A DNA stretch of 64,000 nucleotides from Synechococcus sp. C9 (GTDB taxonomy: Bacteria > Cyanobacteriota > Cyanobacteriia > Gloeomargaritales > Gloeomargaritaceae): assembly GCF_022984075.1 (NCBI RefSeq), contig NZ_JALAAD010000001.1:2026455-2090454 (forward strand), in the 5' to 3' direction. How positions within the stretch are numbered: position 1 is the stretch's first letter; each line of letters opens with the position of its first letter. The notes under the pieces were generated by a model. The model did not search any database. It saw only the letters and a program-made list of their open reading frames with translations, and was not told the origin of the DNA. A program made the translations under genes and the position numbers. This document shows, piece after piece, positions 9,602-19,120 of the stretch.

Positions 9602-10915
9602 CTACCGATAATCAGGGGTTTGGATATGGCGAATTCGTGTCGCATCCCGTATCCCATATTCCGGGCGACAAAAGCGATCCAGTTGGGCTTCAAAAAAGCG
9701 GCGATTGGCTAATAAATGCCGGGGATTCGGGTCATCCAAAGGATACAACAAAGCCGCCCGCAACGCCTGAAACACCGCCGAGGTCACGCAATACATGGAG
9801 CGTTGAAAACTAATCGCCAACTGTATCAACATATCCCCCTCCCCCCGACAATGTTTCCGGTAATAATCCAGCAAATAATCCGGCAAAAAGTGAAACATAT
9901 CCTGCGCCAGCAACGTAGGGGGAATCCCCGCCGTCCCCACCGGAAACTTGTCCGCATAGAGCACCCCGTAATGGAAATCCTCCTGCTTGTCCGGCACCAT
10001 CGCCGCTTGAGCATTGTAGGACTTCGTACCCCGGAACGGTGACGTGCGATAAAACACCGCCTCCACATAGGGCAACGCCGCCTCATACAACCACATAAAA
10101 CCCTTGGATTTCGGGATAACTTCGTAGCATTCCCCCCGGATGTAAACGTGATGGTAAATCGGGCGACCGGCAATCGCAAAAATCCCATTCACAATGAAAT
10201 TCATGGCATCCTTGACCGTGGCGATCTTCCCTTCCAGATATTGGTCATGGATTTCAAAAAATACCGGTGCCATGATCTCCCAAAACAGCCCCAAATTCGC
10301 ATAGTAGGAAGCCTGCCGACACTGCTCCAAAAACATCTCCGGGAACAGGCGATACAGCCCCAACATCAGCGGGTTCCCCTGGAAATACGCCCGAATCGCC
10401 CGATCCGCATTTTGTTTATATTCCTCACTGTCCAAATAGGGGTCAAACTGACCGCCCATCCCCCGGTGCCAGAGCATCGCCCGCATACATTCTTCCGCAA
10501 ATTCCATATTGATCCGGTCATGCCACAGGTGATGCAACCAACGGGGCAACGGACGGGTTTCCCCTTGCCGGATGAATTTCAATAACTCAGGATGCGCCGT
10601 CGCTTCCCCCCGCCAAATCCGCAAATCCGCATCATCCCCCGCATAGTGATTGTGCCGGTTCAGATATTCCTCAGAAATAAAAAACTTGCGGAACGCCAAC
10701 GGGTTCAAAAACACCTGCTCGCCAATGTACAACAAATCCCGCCAATAAAAATCCATCGGCACCGCATAGGCATACCAAATCCCCACAATCTGCATCAGAT
10801 TTTCCGGGGTATCGGGCACCATCGCCCCCCCCGCCTCCAACCGATGCACAATCTCCGCCAACTCATGCTGAGAAGGGGGTAATGTCGTCCGAGGTTCTAA
10901 AGTCGCCGTCGTCAT
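9602..10915 (-). CDS. CO2 hydration protein of the specialised NDH-1 complex (CupA/CupB, ChpX/ChpY family)
   Basis: 437 residues, closer in length to CupA (ChpY) than to the shorter CupB. Family segments include YAYAVPMDFYWRDLLYIGEQVFLNPL, HHLWHDRINMEFAEECMRAMLWH and YLDSEEYKQNADRAIRAYF. The protein couples CO2 hydration to bicarbonate with NDH-1 electron flow at the thylakoid membrane. It lies 18 bp downstream of ndhD in the order ndhF-ndhD-cup, the arrangement of ndhF3-ndhD3-cupA. No cupS follows, so whether it is the inducible (MS) or constitutive (MS') form remains open. Confidence 0.9.
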   Translation of the reverse strand: MTTATLEPRTTLPPSQHELAEIVHRLEAGGAMVPDTPENLMQIVGIWYAYAVPMDFYWRDLLYIGEQVFLNPLAFRKFFISEEYLNRHNHYAGDDADLRIWRGEATAHPELLKFIRQGETRPLPRWLHHLWHDRINMEFAEECMRAMLWHRGMGGQFDPYLDSEEYKQNADRAIRAYFQGNPLMLGLYRLFPEMFLEQCRQASYYANLGLFWEIMAPVFFEIHDQYLEGKIATVKDAMNFIVNGIFAIAGRPIYHHVYIRGECYEVIPKSKGFMWLYEAALPYVEAVFYRTSPFRGTKSYNAQAAMVPDKQEDFHYGVLYADKFPVGTAGIPPTLLAQDMFHFLPDYLLDYYRKHCRGEGDMLIQLAISFQRSMYCVTSAVFQALRAALLYPLDDPNPRHLLANRRFFEAQLDRFCRPEYGIRDATRIRHIQTPDYR

Positions 10916-10933
10916 GGGGTTCCTCCTAGTTAA

Positions 10934-12427
10934 TTATTCTGGTAATAATTCCGAGATGGGGGGTGCCACCGCCACCGTCGTCAGGGACAAACCCTGAGCC
11001 GTCTGTTCACTCCACTGCACCAACCAGTGGGGTTGAATCCCCAGGAATAAAATCAAACCCGCCAGCACCAACGCCGGGATTTTCTCCGCCGCCCACACCG
11101 GGGGATAATACGCCGTGCGGTTGTCCAGCTTGCCAAAACAGGTGCGGTTGAGCAAAATCACGAAATACACCGCCGTCAACCCCGTCCCCAACACACACAG
11201 CAAGGTGAACAGGGGAAACACCTGGTAACTGCCCTGAAAGACCAGAAATTCCGCCACAAAGCCCGCCATCCCCGGAATCCCCGCACTCGCCATCCCCCCC
11301 AACACCAGCAGGGAACTCACCGTCGGCAACCCCCGCAGGGGATTCATCAGCCCATTCAACACATCCAACTCCCGGGTGCCCACCTTCGCCTCGATCACCC
11401 CCACCAGATGGAACAAAATCGCCAAAATCAACCCGTGACTCACCATCTGCCCAATCGCCCCCACCAAAGCCAAAGGGGTCGCCGTCGCACATCCCAACAT
11501 GACATAGCCCATGTGCCCAATCGAACTGTACGCCACCATGCGCTTAATATCCTTTTGGGCAATCGCCGCCAACGCCCCAAACAACACCCCCACCGTGCCC
11601 CAGAGCGCCAGCCCCGGCGACCACTGCCACCACAACTCCGGAAACAACTGCACCCCGAACCGCACCAACCCGTAGGTACCCAACTTCGCCAAAATCCCCC
11701 CCAACAGAATCGCAATCGGCGGGGACGCCTCCACATAGGCATCCGGCAACCAAGTATGCAGGGGCACCAACGGCGTTTTGATCCCAAACCCCAGCAGTAG
11801 GGTCAACAACAGCGTTCCCTGCACCGCCAGCGGCAACCCCGCCACCGTCCCCCGGATATGCTCATACTCAAAATCCGCCTGCCCACTCAGCCAGCCCAGC
11901 GCCAGAATTCCCCCCAGCAACAAAATCCCCGACACCGCCGTATAGAGGAGAAATTTCAACGCCGCATACTGTTTGCGCACCCCACCCCAAATCCCAATCA
12001 AAAAATAAACAGGAATTAATTCCAATTCATAAAACAGGACAAACAACAGGGCATTCTGCGCCGCAAACGCCCCCGCCAAACCCCCGCTCACCCACAACAC
12101 CAAACCGTAATACAACCGGGGACGCACCACCCCCACCGGCGTACTATAGACCACAATCCAAGTAATGATACTGTTCAACGCCAACAGGGACACACTCACG
12201 CCATCACAGCCCAGGTGATAATTCAGCCCCAAATTTGGCAACCAGGGAGTGAATTCCGGCAACTGCATTCCCGGCACTGCCACATCAAACCGAGCCAACA
12301 CCACCCCCATCCAAGCCACCATCAACCCCGCCAACACCAGTGCCAAGGTTTTTGCCTGCCGTTCATCCCGCAGGAGAAAGACCGCCAAACCCGCCACAAT
12401 CGGACCAAAAATCAAAACACTGAGCAT
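10934..12427 (-). CDS. ndhD: NDH-1 subunit NdhD, CO2-uptake type (D3/D4)
   Basis: 497 residues, about 14 membrane helices, homologous to complex I NuoM. Support: NAD(P)H-quinone oxidoreductase chain-4 signatures such as KTPLVPLHTWLPDAYVEA and AIAQKDIKRMVAYSSIGHMGYV, with the helix lysines and glutamates of the proton channel. Its place between ndhF and a CO2 hydration gene identifies it as part of NDH-1MS or MS', which drives CO2 uptake, rather than the respiratory form. Confidence 0.95.
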   Translation of the reverse strand: MLSVLIFGPIVAGLAVFLLRDERQAKTLALVLAGLMVAWMGVVLARFDVAVPGMQLPEFTPWLPNLGLNYHLGCDGVSVSLLALNSIITWIVVYSTPVGVVRPRLYYGLVLWVSGGLAGAFAAQNALLFVLFYELELIPVYFLIGIWGGVRKQYAALKFLLYTAVSGILLLGGILALGWLSGQADFEYEHIRGTVAGLPLAVQGTLLLTLLLGFGIKTPLVPLHTWLPDAYVEASPPIAILLGGILAKLGTYGLVRFGVQLFPELWWQWSPGLALWGTVGVLFGALAAIAQKDIKRMVAYSSIGHMGYVMLGCATATPLALVGAIGQMVSHGLILAILFHLVGVIEAKVGTRELDVLNGLMNPLRGLPTVSSLLVLGGMASAGIPGMAGFVAEFLVFQGSYQVFPLFTLLCVLGTGLTAVYFVILLNRTCFGKLDNRTAYYPPVWAAEKIPALVLAGLILFLGIQPHWLVQWSEQTAQGLSLTTVAVAPPISELLPE

Positions 12428-12453
12428 GGTTGCGCCTCGCTTCCTTCAGGTAA

Positions 12454-14322
12454 TTAATGCAAAATCGTTGTCACCGCCAATCCCACCACCAGTGCCATGC
12501 CCACCAAAATGGTGAACAAATACCACTGAAACTTCCCGGACGTACTATATTTAAGCGTTTCGCCCCCAAACACCGTCGCCACCCCCACCAAATTCACCAA
12601 CCCATCCACCAAATACCGGTCCAACGCATCCGTAATCCGGGACACCCAATCCACCAACCCCACCACCGTCAGCCGGTAAAGTTTTGGCGTGTAGAGGTCG
12701 TAAGCCAACAAATCCTGGAGACTCGCCACCGGCAACCGCACCGGCTTGGGAATCCCCGGACTCAGATACACCAGCGCCGCCAAACTCCCCCCCGACAGGG
12801 TACTCAGGGTCAACAACAGTCCCCAATCCTGTTGCCAAGCGGGCAATAACCCCGTCACCGCCAGCAGATGGGGCACGTGTAACACCACCCCCGCCAACAC
12901 CGTCATCGGCAGGATAAACGGCCAGTGCAGTTCCGGCGACCGTTCACTCATCGGCTGGGGACGATTGCCAAAAATCAAACACACCACCCGCACCAACCCA
13001 AAGGTCAACAACCCATTCACCAGCAGCACCACCGCCACCAGCCCCGGCGATTGCTCCGCCAAATCCGTCACCAACTGCAACCAACTCCAGAACCCTCCCA
13101 AGGGCGGGACTGCCACCACCCCAGCGATCCCCACCAACCAGCACAGCAAAGTCACGGGTCGCCGTGCCGCCAATCCCCCCAACCGCCGCACATCCTGGGT
13201 AATACTGTTCCAAACCACATTCCCCGCCGCCATCACCGGCAGTCCCATTGCCACCCCATAGGTCAACATCATCAGCAGTGCCGTTTCCGGGTGTCCCGTC
13301 CCCACCGCCACCAACACCAAACCCAGATAGGCACTCACCGGATAGGACAACGTGCGCTTCACACAAGTCTGGGCAATGGCAATCAACGCCGCCCCCAAGG
13401 CCGTCGCCACCCCTATCCCCACCGTCACCCCCATCACCCCCGGCGAAAGAGCCAAAATCGGGGTCAATTTCACCAGCACCCAACTCCCCGTCGCCACCAC
13501 CACCGCATTCCGCAAAATCGTCGCCGGTAGGGGCCCCTCCATCGCCTCATCCAACCACAGATGAAACGGAAACTGGGCACATTTCCCCAACGGCCCCGCC
13601 AGCAGGGCCAGCCCCAACCAAAAAAACACCTGCGGATGCGCCTCGGCATAGGCCACCGTCTCCGGCTGCGTCGCCCATTGCGCCAACTCCGTAAAATTCC
13701 AGGTGTGGGACAAAGGCCACAACGCCAACACCCCCATCAACAAAAACAAATCCCCCACCCGTTTGGTCAAAAACGCATCCCGTGCCCCCGTCACCACCAA
13801 CGGCTGATTCAGCCAAAACCCCACCAATAGATAGGTGCCCAGGGTCAACAATTCCAAAATCATGTAGCTAAAAAACAGGGAATCGCAGAGGACTAGGGCA
13901 GACATCCCCGCCTCAAAAAACGCCAACAGGGAGAAAAACCGCGCCCAGCCCCAATCCATTTCCAAATAGCCAAACGCATACACCTGCGCCAAAAAATTCA
14001 CCCCAAAAATCACCACCATCGCCGCCAAGGACACCGGCGACACCACCAACGGCAACGACAAATCCAGCCCCGCCACCTGCAACCACGGCACGGTATAACT
14101 CAGAGGTTCCCGCCCCCCCATGGCGACCAACGCCAACACCGTATGCCCCAAACTCAGTAAGGTCATCAGCGTATTCACATAACCCGCCGGACGAGGACCC
14201 GTGCGCCGAATGATCCCCGGAAACCAAAGTGCCGCCACCACCGTCCCTACCAACGGATACACAGGCACCAGCCAGACCGACTCCAAAAACCAGGACACCA
14301 TGACGACCTCAGATGAACACAA
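12454..14322 (-). CDS. ndhF: NDH-1 subunit NdhF, CO2-uptake type (F3/F4)
   Basis: 622 residues, homologous to complex I NuoL. Core segments include LTLGTYLLVGFWLNQP, FPFHLWLDEAMEGPLPATILRNAVVVATGSWVLVKL and AIAQTCVKRTLSYPVSAYLGLV. It is the first gene of the minus-strand operon, with 26 bp to ndhD. The HxWLxxAMEGP loop is the usual proton-channel landmark (here HLWLDEAMEGP). A long 3' helix and transmembrane tail clamps the membrane arm in the family. Upstream lies a possible NdhR site (14440-14466). Confidence 0.95.
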   Translation of the reverse strand: MCSSEVVMVSWFLESVWLVPVYPLVGTVVAALWFPGIIRRTGPRPAGYVNTLMTLLSLGHTVLALVAMGGREPLSYTVPWLQVAGLDLSLPLVVSPVSLAAMVVIFGVNFLAQVYAFGYLEMDWGWARFFSLLAFFEAGMSALVLCDSLFFSYMILELLTLGTYLLVGFWLNQPLVVTGARDAFLTKRVGDLFLLMGVLALWPLSHTWNFTELAQWATQPETVAYAEAHPQVFFWLGLALLAGPLGKCAQFPFHLWLDEAMEGPLPATILRNAVVVATGSWVLVKLTPILALSPGVMGVTVGIGVATALGAALIAIAQTCVKRTLSYPVSAYLGLVLVAVGTGHPETALLMMLTYGVAMGLPVMAAGNVVWNSITQDVRRLGGLAARRPVTLLCWLVGIAGVVAVPPLGGFWSWLQLVTDLAEQSPGLVAVVLLVNGLLTFGLVRVVCLIFGNRPQPMSERSPELHWPFILPMTVLAGVVLHVPHLLAVTGLLPAWQQDWGLLLTLSTLSGGSLAALVYLSPGIPKPVRLPVASLQDLLAYDLYTPKLYRLTVVGLVDWVSRITDALDRYLVDGLVNLVGVATVFGGETLKYSTSGKFQWYLFTILVGMALVVGLAVTTILH

Positions 14323-14439
14323 CAGGGATCACGCAAAAGGGTAAATAAAACCAGAGTAGTACAGCCATTTGCCCACCCTGCTTTTACCATAACGACCCTT
14401 GCTCAGAAAAGGAAGGGAATCACCCCTCAAAATATGTAA

Positions 14440-14466
14440 TCAATGCTGTTAATTTTTCTTATCAAT
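14440..14466. promoter_or_regulatory. possible NdhR/CcmR-type LysR site
   Basis: TCAATG (14440-14445) and ATCAAT (14461-14466) are separated by 15 bp. A TCAATG-N10-ATCAAT motif has been described for NdhR; the spacing here differs. It lies about 120 bp upstream of ndhF, where a low-carbon regulator would bind. Confidence 0.28.
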
Positions 14467-14517
14467 TCTTAACTCCGCCCTACCGTCTAAACTAGAAACC
14501 AGTGAACCCCGCCCCCT

Positions 14518-15306
14518 ATGGAACCCAGTTCCCATCGCATTCCTGAACATTTAGCCACTGCCGTCTTCACCCGGGCGGCACGTTTGCACCTGCAATCCCA
14601 GGGACGATTGGACAGCTACTCCCTCACGGAATTGCTCGAAGCCGGTCAGGCGGCGAATATCCCCCCGGAATTTATCCACCAAGCCCTGCACGAACTCCAT
14701 CAACCCCAACCCAACCGCTGGCGACCCCTGGCATTGGCTTTGATCGCCATAACCTTGGGTTTCGGCACCTGGCATTACCTTGCCCGCCCGCTATCCCAGC
14801 AAGATTTAGCAACCCGCCTGCGCCAAAAAAACTGCAATCAATGTACCTTAAATGGCGTTGATTTACGGGGCAAGAATTTAAGTTCTTTCAATTTAGAAGG
14901 GGCGAATTTGCGAGGAGCCAATTTAACGGGTGCTAACCTCAGCAATGCCAATTTGCAGGGTGCTGATTTGAGTGGAGCGATCCTGGAGGATACCAATTTA
15001 GCAAATGCCAATTTAAGCGGGGCAAATTTAAGCGGGGCAAAAATCAATCGAGCCAATTTAATCGCCGCCAATTTACAAGGGGTACTCGCCAATGGCACGG
15101 AAATCCAATCCGCCAATTTAACCGGTGCCGACCTCAAAGCTACCCGATTACAAGGTAGTAATTTCACTGGTGCAGATTTGACAAAAACCACTTTTCAAGG
15201 TGCGGATTTAGCGCAAGTAAACATGAGCGGTACTGTCCTCAAAAATACGGATTTTACCCAAGCAAAAAATCTGGAAACCGTTGATTTTTCCGGGGCAAAA
15301 CAATGA
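14518..15306 (+). CDS. membrane-anchored pentapeptide-repeat protein
   Basis: 262 residues. Residues ~1-70 are a soluble helical head, a single hydrophobic helix follows at about 73-90 (LALALIAITLGFGTW), and from ~100 to the end there are about 25-30 pentapeptide repeats of A(N/D)LxG type. These fold as a right-handed quadrilateral beta helix. A linker CNQC before the repeats is conspicuous. The pentapeptide domain probably faces the lumen or periplasm; no function is assigned. The stop overlaps the next gene by ATGA. Confidence 0.92.
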   Translation: MEPSSHRIPEHLATAVFTRAARLHLQSQGRLDSYSLTELLEAGQAANIPPEFIHQALHELHQPQPNRWRPLALALIAITLGFGTWHYLARPLSQQDLATRLRQKNCNQCTLNGVDLRGKNLSSFNLEGANLRGANLTGANLSNANLQGADLSGAILEDTNLANANLSGANLSGAKINRANLIAANLQGVLANGTEIQSANLTGADLKATRLQGSNFTGADLTKTTFQGADLAQVNMSGTVLKNTDFTQAKNLETVDFSGAKQ

Positions 15307-16100
15307 CAGAAACAACTAAAAAGTCTTTTAGCAAAATTCGGGATGATTACGCTTTTTTTGAAAACCATACCACAGAATTTGACCAGGATTTATACCATTA
15401 TCAACAAACCCTTGCCAAATTTACTCCCCCTGCGAAACCCCTCAAATTTTTAGACTTTGGCTGTGGCACCGGCGTATTTACCTCCCGATTTATCAAACTA
15501 TTTCATTTGTTTCATCCCCCGGTTGAAGAATTAGAAATTACCCTGATTGAACCCGATGAATCCTATCGCCACAATGCCGTTCATCTGCTCAGTCAATATG
15601 CCCATTCTCCCATCCAAAGTTTTCCCTATCTCCCCCCCGATATTAGCGACCAATTTCATCTGATTCTCAGCAATCATGTTTTGTACTATGTACCCAATTT
15701 ACGAGCCACAATTACCTGGCTACTCCAACGACGACATCCCCAGGGCATGATGTTAGTGACAATGGCAGGTAAAGATAATATCATTAGTCAGTTTTGGCGT
15801 TCTTGTTTTGATTTTTTAGGGCAAGCAATTCCCTACCATTTGGCAGAAGATTTAATCCCCATCATTCATAATTTATACCCTAGTTACCAACGGCGAACCG
15901 TGACCTATACCCTACGGTTTCCTGACACTTTGGATAATCGCTGGAAACTCCTGCGATTCATGCTGGGTGAGCATTTAGCCCAACTTCAGGCATACGATTT
16001 ACCCAGTTTATTTGACCCCTATGCTTCCCAGGGACAGGTGGACATCACCACCTCCCATTACCAATTTATTTTTGCCCCCGCTGATGGGTACCGTTCCTAA
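15303..16100 (+). CDS. class I SAM-dependent methyltransferase
   Basis: 265 residues. Motif I is FLDFGCGTGVFTSRF and an acidic motif II is LIEPDESYRH. The middle segment LILSNHVLYYVPNLRATITWLL is the usual post-motif-II strand and helix. The acceptor is unknown. It is translationally coupled to the pentapeptide-repeat gene by a 4-bp overlap. The C-terminal ~90 residues (RFPDTLDNRWKLLRFMLGE and on) resemble the helical cap of small-molecule methyltransferases. Confidence 0.85.
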   Translation: MTETTKKSFSKIRDDYAFFENHTTEFDQDLYHYQQTLAKFTPPAKPLKFLDFGCGTGVFTSRFIKLFHLFHPPVEELEITLIEPDESYRHNAVHLLSQYAHSPIQSFPYLPPDISDQFHLILSNHVLYYVPNLRATITWLLQRRHPQGMMLVTMAGKDNIISQFWRSCFDFLGQAIPYHLAEDLIPIIHNLYPSYQRRTVTYTLRFPDTLDNRWKLLRFMLGEHLAQLQAYDLPSLFDPYASQGQVDITTSHYQFIFAPADGYRS

Positions 16101-16184
16101 TCGTTTACCCAATTCCTTCCCGAATCTTCCCTTGGGGGCTAAACTAGAGGCAGTTCCTGTCACGCCTGTTCCCCTCACCCGGTT

Positions 16185-18227
16185 ATGACCGTTTCCCGGA
16201 TCACTTTTGCGCCGGAAAATACGGCGGTTCCCGATGCTTGTATCATCTGTGGCTTAGGGAGTTTGGGGCAATATTGTGTCGTTAACCTGAAAAATTTTGG
16301 TATCCGGGTGACGGGCATTGACCTGAATCGCCCCAAGCATTGGGAGGTGGGTCAGTTGGATACCCTGCTCGATGAATTGATTGAGGATGATGCCCGCAAG
16401 ACGGAGGTTTTGGAACAGGCAGGGGTGACGCACGCTCGGGCGGTGTTGGCGGTGACGGAAAATGAACGGGTGAATATCCAAATTGCGTTTGCGGCTCGGT
16501 TGTTGAACCCGAAGGTACGGTTGGTGGTGCGTTCGGCGAAGCAAAATCTAACGGAATTATTGGGTCAAGAATTGCATAATTTTGTCGCCTATGAACCGAC
16601 CCAACTTTCAGCGGTGCCCTTTACGTTAGCGGCATTGGGGGAGGAAATTATTGGGTTTTTTCGGGTGGAAGAACAGCTATTTCAGGTGCATCGGCGGGTG
16701 ATTTCCCCGCAGGACCCCTGGGCAAATTCCCGGCGTTTGTATGAACTTTACAGCCGCAGTCGCAAGGTGTTGGCGTACCAATCCACGACCCGCCCCCCTT
16801 TGTCCGAGGAATTGTACCTGTTTCGCTGGGACCCGGAAATCCTCGCCTATCCGGGGGATACCCTGGTGACGGTGGAATTGCAGTCTTCCAGTAGTTTTAG
16901 TCCAGTGGTCACGGCGGCTCCAACCACGCCCAAACGACAGGGTTGGGACTGGCAAAAGTGGCTCCGCTGGGGGCATTGGCGGGAACGGATCAGCACTTGG
17001 TGGGAAAAGGGGGGAACCCATCGGGTAGCGTTGGTGGTGGCGGGGCTGATGCTGTTTCTGCTCCTGACCGGCACCCTGCTGTACGACCTGTATTACCCGG
17101 AGTTGAATTTCCCGGACACATTTTACACGACGATGATCCTGCTTTTGGGCGGGTATGGGGATGTGTTTGGCGGGTTACAGCGGTTTGAATTGCCCGTGCC
17201 CTGGTGGTTGCGGCTGTTGAGCCTGGGGTTGACCCTGACGGGGATCGCCTTTACTGGGGTGATTTACGCCCTACTGACGGAAAAATTACTCGCTACCCAA
17301 TTCCAATTTTTGCAACGCCGTCCGCCGGTGCCCGCCCAAGGTCATGTGGTGATGGTCGGTCTCGGGCGAGTGGGTCGTCAAGTTGCCAATTTATTGCAAG
17401 AATTTCGCCAACCCCTAACGGTGATCACCTCAATGGAAGTGGGCAGTGAAGTATTGCCCCAGGTGCCCATTTTTAGCGGTGCTACGGCAACCCTCTTGCC
17501 CAAGGTGAATCTGAACACCGCCAAAAGCATCGTCACGGTTACCGATGATGAGTTGGAAAACCTGGAAATTGCCCTGATGACCCGGGGCATCAATCCCCAA
17601 AGCCAGGTGGTGATTCGTACCTTTGACCCTACCTTTAGCGAAAATGTGCGCCGGTTGTTCCCCTTTGCCCAAGTCCTATGTGCTAATGAAATTGCCGCCG
17701 AAGCCTTTGCCGCCGCCGCCTTTGGGGAAAATATCCTGGGTTTGTTTCGGCTAGAGGGGCGTACCATCCTGGTGGTGGAATACGAAATTGAGGCGGGGGA
17801 CACCCTCAACGGGCTGATTTTGGCGCAGGTGAGCTACGGCTACGGGGTCGTGCCGGTGTACTACCATTCCGCCGCCGAGCAAGAGCGTAAAACCATGCCC
17901 TCGGACGATTTACGCCTGCATCCGGGGGATAAACTGGTGGTGCTGGCGACGAGTCGGGGGTTGCAACGGGTGGAACTGGGGGAACGGTTACCGCCCCGCT
18001 ACCAGGTACAGGTGCAAAAAGCTCTCAACAAGGATGCTATTTTTTACGGCGGGAATGTGATTGCCCAGGTGACGGGGTTTGACCTAAAACTCTGCCGCCA
18101 GCTCATGGAGCGATTGCCCAACACCCTGCCGGAACCCATCTATCGGCATCAGGCGCAACGGTTGGTGCGGGAATTAGCCAAAGCCCAAGTGACCAGCCGT
18201 TTGATTCCACCCAGCCGGGGTTCGTGA
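16185..18227 (+). CDS. two-RCK potassium-channel-like protein (TrkA-N/KTN domains plus ion-channel pore)
   Basis: 680 residues. Rossmann/RCK domain 1 begins at CIICGLGSLGQYCVVNL and is followed by an RCK-C-like part to ~230. A membrane unit lies at ~280-375: one helix, a pore loop with the GYGD filter-like motif (LLGGYGDVFGG), then a second helix. A second RCK-N (MVGLGRVGRQVANLL) and RCK-C complete the protein. The layout RCK-2TM-RCK suggests a ligand-gated K+ channel with two cytosolic nucleotide-binding modules per subunit. The filter starts LGGYGD rather than TVGYGD, so selectivity is uncertain. Confidence 0.85.
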   Translation: MTVSRITFAPENTAVPDACIICGLGSLGQYCVVNLKNFGIRVTGIDLNRPKHWEVGQLDTLLDELIEDDARKTEVLEQAGVTHARAVLAVTENERVNIQIAFAARLLNPKVRLVVRSAKQNLTELLGQELHNFVAYEPTQLSAVPFTLAALGEEIIGFFRVEEQLFQVHRRVISPQDPWANSRRLYELYSRSRKVLAYQSTTRPPLSEELYLFRWDPEILAYPGDTLVTVELQSSSSFSPVVTAAPTTPKRQGWDWQKWLRWGHWRERISTWWEKGGTHRVALVVAGLMLFLLLTGTLLYDLYYPELNFPDTFYTTMILLLGGYGDVFGGLQRFELPVPWWLRLLSLGLTLTGIAFTGVIYALLTEKLLATQFQFLQRRPPVPAQGHVVMVGLGRVGRQVANLLQEFRQPLTVITSMEVGSEVLPQVPIFSGATATLLPKVNLNTAKSIVTVTDDELENLEIALMTRGINPQSQVVIRTFDPTFSENVRRLFPFAQVLCANEIAAEAFAAAAFGENILGLFRLEGRTILVVEYEIEAGDTLNGLILAQVSYGYGVVPVYYHSAAEQERKTMPSDDLRLHPGDKLVVLATSRGLQRVELGERLPPRYQVQVQKALNKDAIFYGGNVIAQVTGFDLKLCRQLMERLPNTLPEPIYRHQAQRLVRELAKAQVTSRLIPPSRGS

Positions 18228-18290
18228 CCATCATGGAGTCATTATTAGAATTGGCTCTCCTGAGTTTATGGTGTAAATTGTACACAGTAA

Positions 18291-18409
18291 TATAGCAATC
18301 CTACTTGATTAGTGAACAGAGATTTCCCAGAACCATACACCGCAGGTGCTTCTTGGACGGGGGCGTTGCCCCTGCGACCCCTGTTCCATTCTCATTTAGG
18401 ACTGCTATA
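18291..18409 (+). repeat. MITE-like repeat family 1, copy A (nested in the ISL3 remnant)
   Basis: 119 bp from TATAGCAATCCTAC to GGACTGCTATA with a GC-rich core GGGGGCGTTGCCCCTGCGACC. Ends are inverted repeats with TA at both edges, as expected for TA-inserting IS630/Tc1-type MITEs. Other copies lie at 51786, 51924, 62785 and in part at 50557 and 63786. Confidence 0.75.
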
Positions 18410-18835
18410 GATCAGATTCGTAGACAGGTCAGGATAACAGCCAAAGGGGTCAGATTTATACTACTCAAGAATCGAGCAGACTTGAGCGAACAAGAAGCAG
18501 TTAAATTGACTGCAATACTTGCTCATTCAAAACGCTTAAGCATCGCTTATCACTTGAAAGAAGAGTTCAGGAATATCTATGAGTTAAGTGCAACGGTTGA
18601 AGAGGGTAAAGAAAAGTTCAAACAATGGCTCCTAAAAGCCCAATCTATTTATGGAAAAGTTGTCCAAACAATCCGTACTCATCTCTTAGAAATTTGCAAT
18701 TATTTTATTAATAGAACCACGAGTGGTGTTATGGCAGGAATTAATAATCGAATTAAGTTAATTAAGAGGCAAGCCTATGGCTTTTTACGTTTTGATAATT
18801 TCCGGGCGAGAACTTTGGCTGGATTCTCTGATTAG
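18410..18835 (+). pseudogene. C-terminal fragment of an ISL3-family transposase
   Basis: The open frame continues from the repeat into ~140 residues typical of the DDE_Tnp_ISL3 C-terminus: LLKNRADLSEQE, KEEFRNIYEL, and the ending GINNRIKLIKRQAYGF followed by FDNFRARTLAGF. The N-terminal zinc and DNA-binding part and the first catalytic acidic residues are missing, so it cannot be active. Confidence 0.8.
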
Positions 18836-19120
18836 AGAAACTTATCACCTCAAGGACAGGAGAGCCGGGCTTAGTGATCCTCAAACTCTATGCTTTACCT
18901 TCCCTATATCGGCAAGGACAATTTGACCGAGCCAGTCTTTACGAAACTGATATTTTACAGCTCGTTTACCATCACCAGGTCAGTTTAGAGAGAGCCATTA
19001 TACAAGTTGAGCCTCATCTCATTTCTAGTGATTGTGCAGAAATCCGCAATATCGCTCAAGAAATTCAACAGAAAATGATTAGGATGGGTTCCCGTTTTCA
19101 GTCTGAACCAGAAATGTAGC

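Larger units (their letters stand above)
18253..18866 (+). mobile_element. decayed ISL3-family insertion sequence
   Basis: Terminal inverted repeats GGCTCTCCTG (18253-18262) and CAGGAGAGCC (18857-18866) bound a 614-bp remnant. A full ISL3 element is about 1.3 kb or more, so most of the transposase is gone. Only its C-terminal third remains, and a short repeat (18291-18409) occupies the place of the missing part. Non-autonomous. Confidence 0.72.
18233..19119 (+). pseudogene. small ORF apparently split by an ISL3-type remnant
   Basis: An ATG at 18233, 5 bp after the channel stop, reads MESLLE up to the left end of the insertion (18252). Joined directly to 18867, the frame continues without a shift as LGLVILKLYALPSLYRQGQF and on to 19119, giving about 90 residues. 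The piece 18874-19119 alone could start at a GTG (81 residues). The family is not recognised: a short hydrophobic start, then a soluble helical part with HHQVSLERAIIQVEPHL. Reconstruction is an inference; no target-site duplication is visible. Confidence 0.42.
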
